A stretch of 64,000 bases of DNA from NCBI GenBank assembly GCA_964016885.1, contig OZ024747.1, positions 32,501 to 96,500 of the forward strand, in the 5' to 3' direction. Below the pieces are notes generated by a model. That model was not told where the DNA came from. It saw only the letters and a list, made by a program, of their open reading frames with translations, and made no database searches. Made by a program: the position numbers and the translations under genes. The DNA is from Eledone cirrhosa. Its lineage: Eukaryota; Mollusca; Cephalopoda; Octopoda; Eledonidae. Position 1 is the stretch's first letter, and every line of letters starts with the position of its first letter. This document shows, piece by piece, positions 1 to 10,860 of this stretch.

Positions 1-19
1 TACTGGAGTAAATATTTCG

Positions 20-160
20 TGATATTAAATAAATGGAAACTATATTTATAAAACCATATTTATTTTATTATATATATTTCAAGGCCAACCAAGACAAGCT
101 TGGTGCACTTTCATCAAATAAAATACAAAAGTTTATTTTGTTTTCCAACCGATAAGATTT
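20..160 (+). repeat. Dispersed repeat, copy 1 (pair with 18246-18390)
   Basis: This stretch (aaatggaaactatatttata, then AT-rich DNA, 'ttcaag', a short G/C-containing centre and 'aaaatacaaaa') is repeated in the same orientation at 18246-18390. The centre differs between copies: here 'accaagacaagcttggtgc', there 'ggtaccaaaactttggtacc', and both are small palindromes. No coding potential is seen. It is an unnamed interspersed repeat. Confidence 0.6.
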
Positions 161-322
161 GCCTTTCATGGATACGTCTTTATTGATATATATATATATC
201 TATATATGTGTGTGTGTGTGTGTAGATATATAGAAAAATATATTAAAGGCGGTACCCCAGCATGACCTCAGCAAAATGGCTGGGACAAGTAAAAGAGTAA
301 AACAATATACATATATATAATA

Positions 323-1110
323 CTAGCAGTGGTACCCGGCGTTGCACGGGATAAGTTATTTTGACCTAATCGTGGAAAAACTGCATGCCTGGACAATATG
401 TAAAGAAAATAAACCGAATGCTCTGATGCAATTAGTATTAGGTATGCTTTTCCTTCCACGTGAAGAAAATCGGCTGAGTGCTTTTGTACTTTAATAAAGT
501 GACAGGAGTCAGCAGGACAGATGTCACCACTTATATCAGAGGGAAGTCTGCAATGCTTGAGCAAGGCATGACGTGCAATCGGACAGCATATGGAGCCTTC
601 TCGAACCAGTCCACCGCACCTTCACAAACGTTTACCAAACAGTGGGTATAATTTAACAATTTTACAGAGGAGTGTTGCAATAAAATGGGCCCTGAGGCGT
701 GTGCGTGTTCACTCGCCGCCCGAAACCAAAGGGTCGCCATCAGTTATTTCAAGGGCCCTTATAATGGATTTGTAAGCCGTTCACTGACACTCCAGTAACT
801 ACGGGTAACAATCAACAATTTCAAATGGTGACCATAAAAAGGGCCATGTGAACGTTCTCTTAATAGTGACTTTCACTGCGTTCTCTGACATTTGGAGGGT
901 GTTACGGTTGCTTCCACTGGTAGCCTTTACAATGAATCAATGCGTTTGCGGCCCATTTAACAGCCATACATTGACGCGCCGAGTGCGATGCAGACAGCCA
1001 GACATACAGACATATTATAAGGGCGCGGTGTAAAGTTTGAAAACAGTCGGTTGGGTGGTTCTCGAGGTTTAGGGATTCAAACTCACACAGACATCCTTAG
1101 TTTTATATAT
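323..1110 (-). mobile_element. Non-autonomous Helitron (minus strand), 3' end at 323
   Basis: Read on the minus strand, the left end is a Helitron-type 3' terminus: a hairpin CCCG...CGGG (335-350), an 8-nt spacer, then CTAG (326-323) followed by host T. The 6468-6495 terminus has the same layout and nearly the same sequence, and there a Helitron helicase remnant lies upstream. The 5' end is less certain; the minus strand turns into an AT-rich start near 1100-1125, as many Helitron 5' ends do. The interior shows no helicase or Rep frame, so this is a non-autonomous or deleted copy. Confidence 0.55.
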
Positions 1111-1179
1111 ATATATATACCATATGATACGTTCTACCTTGCAATCCACAATGACAAGAGACCTTGTAAATACAATGTC

Positions 1180-1910
1180 GATCATATCACACCATCTCCA
1201 CCACCACACCACACATCGCCATGTGCATACCATACACGCCTACATCCTCATCCCCCCCCCATGTTCCCTCTATCTACCCTAACTTGCAACCCCACGTTAA
1301 ATTCGATCCTGTAACTGTACTGTCGCACGCACACACAACCACCGCCACCACTAAATACATCCACATACTTCAACAATCATCATCAACACATATCCCTCGA
1401 TCCCAAATCGACTGTATTATATACCCCCCACGGTGGGGGATTGGCAGTATCGGTAGAGGGTCGGACGCCATGCTTTCAAGCATAGTTACGTCCCTTTACG
1501 ATCTGAGTTCAAATGCCGCCTAGGTTGACTTTGCCTTTCATCCTTACGGGGGTCGATAAAATAAAGTACCAGTAATACACTGGCTATTTGCTGGCCTTGT
1601 GCCTAAAGTAGAAACAATTATATAACCCCCCCCCCCCCGTCTGCCTACCATATAACAAACCGTAACCTCTGATCATGTAATCATCTTGCCCAACATATCA
1701 CCCCAGCACCACCACCATCACCATGTCCACAACACACATGGCCGTACGTCCATAAACGCTTTTCCCCCGCGTTCCCTATCTCACCTTTTAACCGGTATTC
1801 GATCCGGTATATATATTTTTGTCCCTCACAACTCCACCACCACCACCACAAAACACAACTCCATACTTCACCAACACCGACAAAACATACCTCCACTCCC
1901 CAACCAACAA
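1180..1910. repeat. ACC/CAC-rich low-complexity DNA (interrupted by a SINE)
   Basis: The plus strand is rich in cacc, ccacca and cccc runs. Open frames here are His/Pro/Thr-rich and reflect composition, not genes. A SINE at 1431-1622 is inserted in the tract. Confidence 0.7.
1431..1622 (+). mobile_element. tRNA-derived cephalopod SINE (family 1)
   Basis: It begins 'ggggattggcagtatcggta' and contains 'ctgagttcaaatgccgcc' (box B-like), 'actttgcctttcatcctta', 'tcgataaaataaagtaccag' and ends 'agtagaaacaattat'. The same sequence recurs in both orientations throughout the window, for example at 10715-10860, 57870-58030 and 60833-60980, so it is a family-wide unit. SINEs with this body are known from octopus and squid genomes. 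Confidence 0.85.
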
Positions 1911-2244
1911 TAGTGTGTGTGTCTGTGTGTAAGTATTTTACTCATACGGGCGTTTTAAGTGTGCGTGCGTGTACGCAAATTTATCTGTATGTGTGTGTGT
2001 GTGTGTGTGTGTATGTGAACACATGTATATACATATGTCTATGTGTGTGTATATATATATCTGTATATATATATATATATATGTGTATGTGTATGCAAAT
2101 GTGTATGTGTGTGTATATATGTATGTGTATGTATGTGTGTGTATGTCTACATATATGTATATGGATAAATCTGACTATGTGTAGGTGAGCTCATATATGT
2201 GCATGTATGTATATATGTGCGTGTATGTGTGTGTTGTCGGTACA

Positions 2245-2275
<31 letters not shown>

Positions 2276-2620
2276 GTGTATATATATATATGTGTGAGTA
2301 TACGTGTGTGAGAGTGTGTATGTGTATATCTTGCATACATGAGTGTGAGTCCTTCCCCCCATCTCTGTCGTTTGCCACCCCCACCGATACTCCACCACTC
2401 TCCATATTCGTGTCCGCATGCGCGCATGCACATACATGTGTGTACATATACATATGGCTGTGTGTGAGCGTATGCCGATATGTGTGGGCAAGGATGTGCG
2501 TATGTGTCTTATGTTGTGTGTGTTTATACAACAATATATGTGCACATATATACATATATGTGTGTACGTATATGTATATACAAGATAGCTGTCAGACGAA
2601 GAGCGTCTATGTATCTATGT
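1911..2620. repeat. GT/AT compound microsatellite region
   Basis: Long runs of (tg)n, (ta)n and mixed tatg/tgtg units make up most of this stretch. Long frames on both strands encode only Cys/Val/Tyr or His/Thr/Ile repeats. No gene is supported. Confidence 0.9.
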
Positions 2621-2629
2621 AAGGACCTG

Positions 2630-2930
2630 ACGCCACCAATACATCCACCACACCACCAAAAACGCCGCTACCATAGACAAAGGCGCCACTACCACACGCC
2701 AACCCGTCTACAGACAGTCCACTAACCTCACACCACAGCCCATCCCACTAAATAACCTTAACCACCACCATATCTTCACATCCACACCCACATACTCTAC
2801 ACGCCAAGGCCAACCCACCACCACCACCACACCACAGCCCACCTCATCCACAGACCGTCACCAACATCTCACCATCACACCCACCCCCATATACACTACA
2901 GGCCAGTACATCGCCTTGATCCTTCTCACC
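2630..2930. repeat. CCA-rich low-complexity DNA
   Basis: ccacca/caccac-rich stretch with no coding signal. It continues the compositional bias of 1180-1910 on the other side of the microsatellite. Confidence 0.7.
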
Positions 2931-3058
2931 AATCAAAACATCTCATTTTGTCAAACTCTTGAAACTGACTTTACCACATAGCATGTATTTCATTTTCTTA
3001 TAGCATTTTAAGAGGGTCCGTCGAGCTGCCGATTATTGAGTCGGGTAGGATCGATATA

Positions 3059-3135
3059 GATCGAACCTTGAGCTGATCAGTGGCGAAACGCGCGTCAAAT
3101 ATCAATAAATGCAATGAAGGAATAATCAACACTAC
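3059..3135 (+). repeat. Single arm of the fold-back repeat seen at 31646-31820
   Basis: The core 'ctgatcagtggcgaaacgcg' and following 'caataaatgcaatgaagg' match one arm of the palindrome at 31.7 kb. Here there is one arm only, so the unit also exists outside the palindrome. Confidence 0.6.
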
Positions 3136-3224
3136 AACTACCATCATGAAAATTGCCAATGGTGTCAGAAAATATATGTATCTCTGTATTGAGTATGGGG
3201 GGTGGGGGAGATTACGGCTGTCAT

Positions 3225-3490
3225 CTCATTTTCTTTCATCAAGGCTAAGTCATGTCGGGTTTGACAACGTAGTTCAAATGATGGCGGTGGTGGCGAGTGT
3301 TGTTGGTGTGGTGGTTTGGTGGCGGTGTGGTGGTGTGGTGGTTTGATGGCGGTGTGGTGGTGAAATATAAACCACGTGGAGTGGAACAAATATAATGAAA
3401 TAAATAAATAAATATATATATACAAATACATACATACACACACACACACACACATACACACATACATACATACACACATACATGTAGGTG
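3225..3490. repeat. GGT-minisatellite repeat, copy 1
   Basis: A tract of ggtggt/gtggtg units (3285-3362) sits between 'acaacgtagttcaaatgatgg' on the left and 'gaaatataaaccacgtgga' plus (aata)n and (ca)n on the right. The same order with variable repeat number occurs at 5925-6180. The pair shares unique flanks, so it is a dispersed unit with an internal minisatellite, not chance low complexity. Confidence 0.7.
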
Positions 3491-3568
3491 ATCTCTTTCT
3501 CTTAGTTTCGAATATATTTTTTGACCGGTCACCTTCCTGGTGGCAAGGTTGTAAAAGAAAAGAAATTG

Positions 3569-4204
3569 TCATCCCTTGAATCGCAAGAATGTTTTGCAAA
3601 TTTTGAAGGTGCCAACTATCGCAGCCACTTGTAGACTATGAATTAGGGAGCTGCGCTCTTTGTCAGCAAATCCAAGTTCAGTCATACTTTGGTCCAAGCG
3701 GGTTGGTATATAACCCGTAGCTCCAATAATGATGGGTATGAAGCTAAAGGTGTATTTTGGATACTGGATTTGTAAACTCCTCATCAATGGTCCGTAGATG
3801 TCCTCCTCCTGTATTTTTCTGACAACGTTTACATCAAGTGGGCAACTGATCTACACAACACAACACGTTTTCAATGGGTGGTCCCAAACAACAATATCAG
3901 GCCGGTTGTGCTTTAATTTGGTGACAGTTTTTATTTTCAGGTTCCACCAGTATTCCTTAGTGCCATCTGTCTCGATATATTCTTCCTCGTTTGCGTTCCA
4001 GATGGTTCTAGCTATCCCATCGTGTCTCATGGGGAGGTAGTAGCGAGATGACATTCTTTCGCAGCTGGCAAAAATGTCGCTTACATCTTCAATCTTTGTT
4101 TTACATAAGCCTACATTTATTGTCAGCTGATGGCCCTCCTCTTTTGTGCAGCAGATATTTGGTAGGGAGTTCTTGTTCCTGTATTGCATAGAGATATCCC
4201 TCAA
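3569..4204 (-). pseudogene. R4-like LINE fragment: restriction-like endonuclease (RLE) end
   Basis: The minus strand encodes a C-terminal piece of a non-LTR retrotransposon with a restriction-like endonuclease. It contains HNRPDIVVWD, the R-PD catalytic signature, followed by CCVV and, after one in-frame TAG near 3848-3850, SCPLDVNVVRKIQEEDIYG and a tail with PIIIGATGYIP. The stop falls where the family has an acidic residue (GAG to TAG). The frame is otherwise continuous from 4204 to 3569. Upstream, 4205 to about 4620 encodes related sequence in another frame (QFTEKVVHVYLRR...), so a frameshift also separates the parts. The family name is from recognition of the R4/Dong type; it is a dead copy. 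Confidence 0.75.
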
Positions 4205-4732
4205 GGTGTCATGTCATAAACTTGTCGGAACTCCATGCCAGGCTTTTTGAGTGGTTTATCACCTCTATGGTCTGTGTTTTACGTCTCAAGTATACGTGCA
4301 CAACTTTTTCTGTAAATTGGTCAATTTTTTCAGCTTCTTTGAACATTGAATAGGATCTTCCGATTTCTCTGGGTGAGAGATTTATATCAGGCTTTATTCC
4401 ATATCTCTCCTCCAGATCAGTGGCTATCCTAATGATTTTTTTTTTTCATGCTCATAAACCTGGGCCATAAAACTTTTCCTCTGTTGAAGATGTTGATTCA
4501 GTGTTACTATCCGGGTGTCATATGATGTTAATATGGATTTTAGACCCCGGCCACCTTCCTTGCATGACAAGTACAGCCTATCCACATCACCAAAGTTCCC
4601 AGTAACACTGACAAGTTTTCGAGTTCTAACATCTATCTCTCTTTAGTATGTGATATTTACATCTCAAATGATATATATACAGGGTGTTTCCAAAAATGTG
4701 TAAAATTTATTCCGGGTTCAATCACAGCTAAC

Positions 4733-5490
4733 AACAGTAAGTAAGGTACTCAATTCATAACAGAGTATAAATATTTAATATAGTAATGACTTCTACATGA
4801 CTATAACTGTTTCATTCAGGAGAATTATATACGTGCGTGTGCGCGTGCGTGTTTTAATGACCGTATACATACATCCCTCCCCTCAAACAGTCCTTCACAA
4901 TGTCTGGTTCCGGTTTCTCATCATTGTCAAGTCACACGTTAGCACGTTTTGTATTGAGAAGTGTCCATCCAATTCACAGTACTTGGATCCGATAGTGTGC
5001 TGCCGCTGTGAAAGGGGTTTCCAGCGGCCAACTGGACTGTCACTTCTCATAACAGTGCAATCTAGTCCCAGGCTGCCACGGTCGTCTTTCCTATTGAGAA
5101 GTATCCATCGCGGGGAGAGGGCCCGGCTCCGAAATTGGGGTGCCGCTGTGAGAAGGATTCGGTGCGGCAAACTGGCCTCTTCCTCCTCATAATGATATCA
5201 CTGGTCACTTCGCATAGTTGTGCCATCCAACGCCATGCTCCAAAACTGGCTGTCGCTACATTGTCAGCTGTAAAATACTCAGCCGAAAAGAGTGTTTGGG
5301 ACATAAAGGTTTTTAGATAAATATAAACACTTAGAGCGTGATTCTCGGGGAGATTCAGCATCAAACATTCATCTATATATACCACAGACAAATTATATAT
5401 ATAATATACAGTTCTACTCCTGCAGAAGACATTTCTCGATTCAATATTTATACTCTGCTATGTATTGAGTACCTTACTGTGGTTACCCCA
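4733..5490. mobile_element. Non-autonomous element with about 80-bp terminal inverted repeats
   Basis: The left arm 'aaggtactcaattcataac' / 'agagtataaatattta' (from 4734) reappears reverse-complemented at 5444-5484. The similarity continues inward ('aatgacttctacatgactat' against 'aatgtcttctgcaggagtag'). The interior (4955-5220) is a diverged duplication of about 132 bp, with 'tattgagaagt' starting each unit and 'tgccgctgtga' inside each. No transposase frame is seen. A related solo end lies at 13797-13845. A mariner-like start 'acagggtgtttccaaaaatg' at 4679 lies just outside. Confidence 0.6.
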
Positions 5491-5924
5491 GATTGAACCT
5501 GGGACCAACTCACACACACATTTTTATATATACACCTACCCATACACATGCACTCAGTTTGACATACGCACAGATACATTCTGATAAAATGGCTGCGGTT
5601 AAAGATCGGAAGTAGGGTGTATGTCAGAAATTAGATTCTTTTATTGTTAACAAAGAACAAAGAACATGGCGGTAAATGTTGACAGACTCCAAAAGATAAA
5701 AAATAAATATTCGTTAATTTTTTAAAAATTATATTTCAGCTTTACTTTGGAAATATTCATTTCCTCTCTCAATAATCTATATGACATATCACTGCTAGAT
5801 ACATGTATATTATCGGAATCAAAGAAACAACAACACGCGTAATTGTCTGTATCTCTATAACTGTCTTTCTATCTACCCCCCTCCTCTCTATATATATACA
5901 TATATCTTTCTATCAGTATGTCTA

Positions 5925-6132
5925 TCTTTCACCAATTCTATTTCCTTCACTTTGACTACGTAGCTTAAATGGTGGCGACAGTGTTGGTGTGTTGGTGGTG
6001 TGTTGGCGTGGTGGTGGTGTGGTGGTGGTGTGTTGGTGGTGTGTGTTGGCGTGGTGGTGTGGTGGTGTGGTGGTGATGAAATATCAACCACGTGGAACAC
6101 AAAATAGAATGAATAAATAAATATATATATAT

Positions 6133-6164
<32 letters not shown>

Positions 6165-6180
6165 GTATATATGTATATGT
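5925..6180. repeat. GGT-minisatellite repeat, copy 2
   Basis: Same layout as 3225-3490: 'gactacgtagcttaaatgg', a ggt/gtt-rich tract (5965-6075), 'gaaatatcaaccacgtgga', then (aata)n and (ca)n. The two copies differ mainly in the number and phase of GGT units. Confidence 0.7.
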
Positions 6181-6467
6181 GCGTAGTGCAATGACAAAAC
6201 TAATTCCACCTCTCTCTATACCGCCCCCAACAACAAAAGCAATAACAACTATTAGCACTACTACTACTAATACTACAAACATCAATAACAATAATTGTTT
6301 CTGCTTTGGGCAAAATGCAAACATTTTGAGGGGATGCTCTACCGATTACTGCAGGCACGTTACCCATCTAATAATAATATACTGTACATAAAAATCACAA
6401 CACCATACATAATGACTGCGCCCTCGTTATCGAGTATGGCCATTGCGAGATATAACATTATTGATAA

Positions 6468-6500
6468 CTAGCAGTTTAGCCCGGCGTTACTCGGGTTTGT
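6468..6500 (-). mobile_element. Helitron 3' terminus (minus strand)
   Basis: On the minus strand this is a hairpin CCCG...CGGG (6480-6495), an 8-nt spacer and terminal CTAG (6471-6468) followed by host T. It matches the 323-350 end closely (18 of the first 20 bases by eye differ only in the spacer). The helicase remnant that begins 260 bp away is on the same strand and ends toward this terminus, as expected for an autonomous Helitron. Confidence 0.7.
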
Positions 6501-6762
6501 TCATTTGCTATGAAAAGTTACATACAGGTAAACGTAGCTTGAAAGCGCATAATCTTATCAATTAAGTGCATAAAGCAGTTGAACCGGTTATTAATAGTTA
6601 CGAACCAATTAGCATTTTGGACAATCAATGATAGCTTAATAATCTTCCAATAGCGAATTTAGTAGAACAAAGTTGCAAGATGGTGGCCCTGATGCTGCTG
6701 CGTGTCAGATCTGTCCGCTATGGGTGACCCAACCAGTTTTCCAGACGGCATAACTCAAACAT

Positions 6763-7626
6763 CTATAGCACTTCATTGTAGACGATATTGCGTGTCATCC
6801 CTTGAGGAGTGTAAGCAAAAAGTCCATTCCTGCTCCATACGCGGAAACTGGCAACAAAGTTGGCCATGGGAGAAGCATGGCTCCCCCAAATGGATGACCG
6901 CCACCAACAATGTTTGCCCTTGTGACTTGTTAATGGACTTGGAAAAAGAAATGGTCTCACCGGGAATTGGGATCGCCGGAAATCGAACGGGATATCTGAC
7001 GCCGAGGGGCAAAGGTTCATCCTTGGAATGAAAACATTCTCCCCTCTCCAGCACCCCGTTACAATGGTGGCCTCAATCAAGTGCAGCGTCATTAACTTGA
7101 CGACCATGCTAGTACCGTTGCACTGCTTTGGTGGACGCAAGTTCCTTATTAGCATAATGGGACAGCCAACCCTAAGCTTAAGAATAAGAGGTGGGAGCCC
7201 TGGGGAATTTAATAACTCAACCGGATAATTAACGATATCGTCGGGGTCTGACGCCAGGTCGATAGATTTGAAGACGTGTTCTTTACCGGGAATCTTCTCA
7301 ATCAGCTGCTCGTTAATAAAAATAACCATGGTATTTTTCCGAGCAAGGATGGCTCTTTCGCTGAGCTAATCGAGGTTTTTAAAGTTAGATGAGACATTAG
7401 GAAAAACTGCTTCCAAAAGGTCAGAAGGGCTGCTCACAATGTTGCACAGGGAGTCGATTGCTATTCCGCCCTTGTCATCCGCATGGACCTTGCCCTCACA
7501 AAGTGCTAAAATATTCTGACCAAATGCTGCAGACATGTCACCATGCAAATGAGCATGCATATTTCTGCTCAGGTACAAACTCTTCACCTGGAACCACAAC
7601 ATGGACGACTTAAGGCAGGCAGGCAC
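6763..7626 (-). pseudogene. Helitron Pif1-like helicase, C-terminal part, broken
   Basis: The minus strand encodes the end of a Pif1-type DNA helicase as found in Helitron transposases. In order it shows SRNMHAHLHGD, DDKGGIAIDSL, VFPNVSSNFKNLD, then (after one TAG at about 7365, where the family has Trp) LSERAILA..N, FINEQLIEKIPG, GCPIMLIRNL, NGTSMVVK, EDVFIPR-like and finally TPQGMTRNIVY. The helicase motif INKSQGQT and 'EPCFSHGQL' lie in a different frame (around 6900-6960), and the last segment returns to the first frame, so there are two compensating frameshifts. The N-terminal Rep part is absent; the copy is cut near 7630 where a plus-strand LINE begins. Confidence 0.85.
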
Positions 7627-7639
7627 GCACTTCTGCTCT

Positions 7640-8694
7640 TGTCAAGGTGAACGGCTACCTCTCGGAGCCGTTCGAAATAGCGCGGTCCATCCGACAAGGG
7701 TGCCCTCTCTCCTCCCTTCTGTATGTAATGACTCTAGAGCCACTGCTGCAGAAGTTGGAGTTGTTAATGGCGTCGTCGGGCGGAGGTGGCGAACACATAT
7801 AGCGTCCGTCATCTACTACCGCCTGACCGTCGTGCCTTGCCCAAGGGAAACGCTCTCCAAAATGGAGCGCACACTCTTCCAATTCCTTTGGAAGAAGCGG
7901 GCTCCTATGGTGAGGAGATCCATCTGCTGTCAACACCCTTCGAAAGGAGGGCTGGGATGTCGTGGCTGATGATGCGTAAACACGCATTAAGGCTACGGCA
8001 CCTCCAGGTATTCATCACCGGTCAACCGGTGTGGGCCCCGTTTGTGAGGCGAGCCTTTCCCAGACTCGACTCGCTCACCGAGCTGCAATCCTGGGTCAAG
8101 CAAAGACCGAGAAAATTGGGCGCCTGGCACACCGAGTGTGCCCAGGCGCTCACGGCTCTCTGGTAGGCGGACCCGGCTGTCAGTGGAGAATCCAACTCGT
8201 CATTCTATAGAGGGCTGGTGGTTAGCAGGTGCGGCAACACCCTCGGAGAAGCCCTAGGCATGGAGGAAAACGAACTGGCCAACCTGTTCGGTAGGACATT
8301 CAGCCCGGGACCTATGGATAACTTCCAGAGGTCCCTGGCCTGGCAGTGCCACCGAGGGGCTCTGCCCGTTCGAGAAAGGCTCTACAGACACTGGCGCCCT
8401 GGTAGGGACCCCTCGACAAAGATCTATCCCAGATGCGGGTGCGACGAGGAAACAGTTGCACACGCATTGTACAGTGCTCGGGCATTGCCTATCTGTGGGG
8501 CTATGTCGAACGACTGCTGTCACGGGTGGGACCGATCCGGGTTCAGCTTCGCTAAGGTGAAAAGAATACTAACTAGAGACAATAGGGTTTGCCAGACTCA
8601 ATTTAAGAATAAATCAAGAAAAGAAATACAAACCGGAATTGTGGTAAGTACCAATCACCCAGACACCTTTGGTAATGCTGTTTCGCAAAATTAA
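7640..8694 (+). pseudogene. Tx1/L1-like LINE, reverse transcriptase C-terminal half, broken
   Basis: The plus strand encodes VNGYLSEPFE...IRQGCPLSPLLY, an RT motif, in one frame (7641-7765). Another frame gives FLWKKRAP.VRRSICCQHPS, GGLG, and from 7786 MRKHALRLRHLQVF, ARLD-like text, ALPVRERLYRHW and GCDEETVAHALY. The last part is the region that in L1/Tx1-type elements ends in a Cys/His zinc knuckle; here some ligands are lost (YPRCGC, ALYSA). One TAG at about 8164 and at least one frameshift show the copy is inactive. The 5' truncation at about 7640 abuts the truncated Helitron. The GC content is higher than in the surroundings. Confidence 0.75.
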
Positions 8695-8928
8695 TTGTGA
8701 AGAGGAATACCAATTCTTGCTCATCAGTGGATAAAGAATTATTATCATGGACATTTCTAAGTATATTAAAAAACTGAATAGTGTGCGTATATATAACGCA
8801 CATGGTATCTGAACTTAGCGTGTCTCACAAACTCACACCACTAAAGATAGCAGCCAAGTTTGTATTTATTTTATTGATTTATTCTTAAATTGTCTATAGT
8901 TAGTATTCTTTTCACCTTAGCGAATCTC
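8552..8928. repeat. Inverted repeat at the 3' side of the Tx1-like LINE
   Basis: The left arm (8552-8634, 'tcgctaaggtgaaaagaata') recurs reverse-complemented at 8858-8928, with one gap of about 24 bp present only in the left arm. The arms enclose about 220 bp without a gene. Confidence 0.7.
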
Positions 8929-9059
8929 ATGCCTTACTATTTGAACACATGTATATATCTGTGTTCGTTTTTCTTTTATATTCAATTATGATATATATAT
9001 ATATATATTTATTAAAATAACAGATTAAAGTTTAAGCAAAGAATCGCTGCTTTCACCCT

Positions 9060-9125
9060 TAACGAGATCTTCTGAAACTCACATACATACATACATACAT
9101 ACATATGTATGTATGTGCATATATA

Positions 9126-9172
<47 letters not shown>
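9060..9172. repeat. (CATA)n/(TA)n microsatellite
   Basis: catacata repeats, then an uninterrupted (ta)n run that ends directly at the first base of the long-TIR element at 9173. Confidence 0.9.
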
Positions 9173-9174
<2 letters not shown>

Positions 9175-10129
9175 TAGACATGAAAAATGCGCAAGCTCAA
9201 AAGTGCCACAGAATGTTATAATAAACCTTCAAAGGTGTGGGACTAGAGTTGTTGCTAAAAAATATTGTAATCATTATATATCGTACATTCTGTGGCATCC
9301 TTTATAAAAGTAGCTTAAACCAACGAAGCCTTTATTTTTACGCTATTTCACTTAGTTAATTCTTAGAGTGTAACATATAAAAATATGATTTACAACTATA
9401 AAATAAATTAATTAATATAATAACAGAGCTGCGGAGCTGAAATTTAGGAAATAAGGGAGTATCGGATCCTGAGTTGGAGCCAGTCAATTTTTGGCCGACT
9501 CCGGAGCCCTGTATAATACTTTTCATATTAAAGTTATTAATAAACCTATTTTACACTGTATGCAAATTACCATGAGATATTGATATTAGATATAAGATAC
9601 AGCGCAATATCTACAGCTGTAAAAGTACGAAAGCGAAGTAATAATAAGTGGCTTAAGGTAATTCCAATATGAAAGTTTGTAGTGATAAAAATTTGATAAT
9701 GCAATACGATTGTTAATATTATAGTTCTATGAAAATGTAACAATAGATAACTAAATTATTTTACTATTAGTATATTTAAGAAATTATCATTATAGATTTG
9801 ATCGTTCATATAAGCATCATATTAATTTTCAACACAATTATTTTGTTACTATGAGTATATGATAATAATATTACGTAATTATTTATAGCTGTTATTACAT
9901 TAAACATAGATGTATTTATTTTTATATGTTACACTCTAAGAATTAACTAAGTGAAATAGCGTAAAAATAAAGGCTTCGTTGGTTTAAGCTATTTTTATAA
10001 AGGATGCCACAGAATGTACGATATATAATGATTACAATATTTTTTAGCAACAACTCTAGTCCCACACCTTTGAAGGTTTATTATAACATTCTGTGGCACT
10101 TTTGAGCTTGCGCATTTTTCATGTCTAGT
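9173..10129. mobile_element. 957-bp element with 213-bp near-identical terminal inverted repeats
   Basis: The left arm 9173-9385 begins ACTAGACATGAAAAATGCGC. The right arm 9917-10129 is its reverse complement and ends CATGTCTAGT. Reading the arms side by side I find one difference (ataaaagtag against ataaaaatag). Each arm itself contains an internal inverted motif, GCCACAGAATG near 9209 and CATTCTGTGGC near 9286. The 531-bp interior is AT-rich with no substantial reading frame. It is flanked by (ta)n on the left and 'ttaatattttt' on the right, so a target duplication cannot be read with certainty; TA or a few T/A bases are possible. This is most simply a non-autonomous, fold-back or MITE-like DNA transposon; the near identity of the arms suggests recent movement or gene conversion between arms. 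Confidence 0.9.
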
Positions 10130-10557
10130 TTAATATTTTTTTAAGGCAACGCTTGTAATAACTCTAGTTAAACAGGATATATATTAATAATAAATTATCG
10201 TTGTAATGTAATTGGATTATGTAATTGTTATTATAAATTATCTTATAAATATTAGTGTAAGATGTATAAAAATATTTTCAGACTTTTAATATAAACAACT
10301 ACAAAAAACAATCAATATTAAATCAATATATTATACATAATAGAAAACATAAAATAAACAATACAAAAACAAAATATTTACATACAATTGCAATTATCAG
10401 TGTATATACATTTTCTTTATATTCCCTGAGCAAATTAATAAGATTTGTTTTTATTGTACATAATTTGATGACTTGTTGGAGTGTATTAAAAGATAGCAAC
10501 AATTTGTGATTAAATTGTTATCTTAAGCAACTCACTTTTTAATAGTTGTTGGCTGAG
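10130..10557. other. AT-rich DNA without a recognised feature
   Basis: No reading frame, repeat or RNA gene is seen here. The sequence around 10270-10340 ('atataaacaactacaaaaaa') is partly repeated at 13258-13290. Confidence 0.5.
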
Positions 10558-10690
10558 CGAAATTGTAAAAGCCTATGAGCAAATCTAAAAAAAAATACAC
10601 AAACAACATTTCCTTGTGTTATTACAACATTAGATAAAATAATTGAGCAATGTCGTTATATTTTGCTCTTATTGCACATTAATAGTGTTT
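10558..10690 (-). repeat. Repeat shared with 12078-12186
   Basis: 'gagcaaatct...aatacacaaacaacatt' and 'acaacattagat' here match 'agcaaatct...aatacacagacaacatt' and 'caacattagat' downstream of the KQA-repeat frame at 12186-12650. It is probably the 3' part of the same unclassified element, without its coding part. Confidence 0.5.
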
Positions 10691-10714
10691 CTATTTTTCG
10701 GCACAAATCCATTA

Positions 10715-10860
10715 CGGCAGTCCATTACTGGTACTTTATTTTATCGAATTAGTAAGTATGAAAGTCGAAGTTAACCTCGGCAGGATTTGAACTTAGAATG
10801 CAAAGGACCATAACAATACTGCAAAGCATGGTGTCTGACGCTCTACCAATACTTGTGTTG
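10715..10860 (-). mobile_element. SINE family 1, minus strand
   Basis: Reverse complement of the SINE: 'actggtactttattttatcg', 'gttaacctcggcaggatttg', 'gtgtctgacgctctacca'. The A-rich 5' flank of the copy is not resolved. Confidence 0.8.

Noticed and set aside
1913..2622. Several long overlapping reading frames on both strands
   Set aside because: They are translations of GT/AT microsatellite and have no start context, domain or splice signals.
3165..3599. 144-residue minus-strand frame
   Set aside because: Mostly Cys/Val/Tyr and His/Pro/Thr repeats from (ca)n and GGT tracts.
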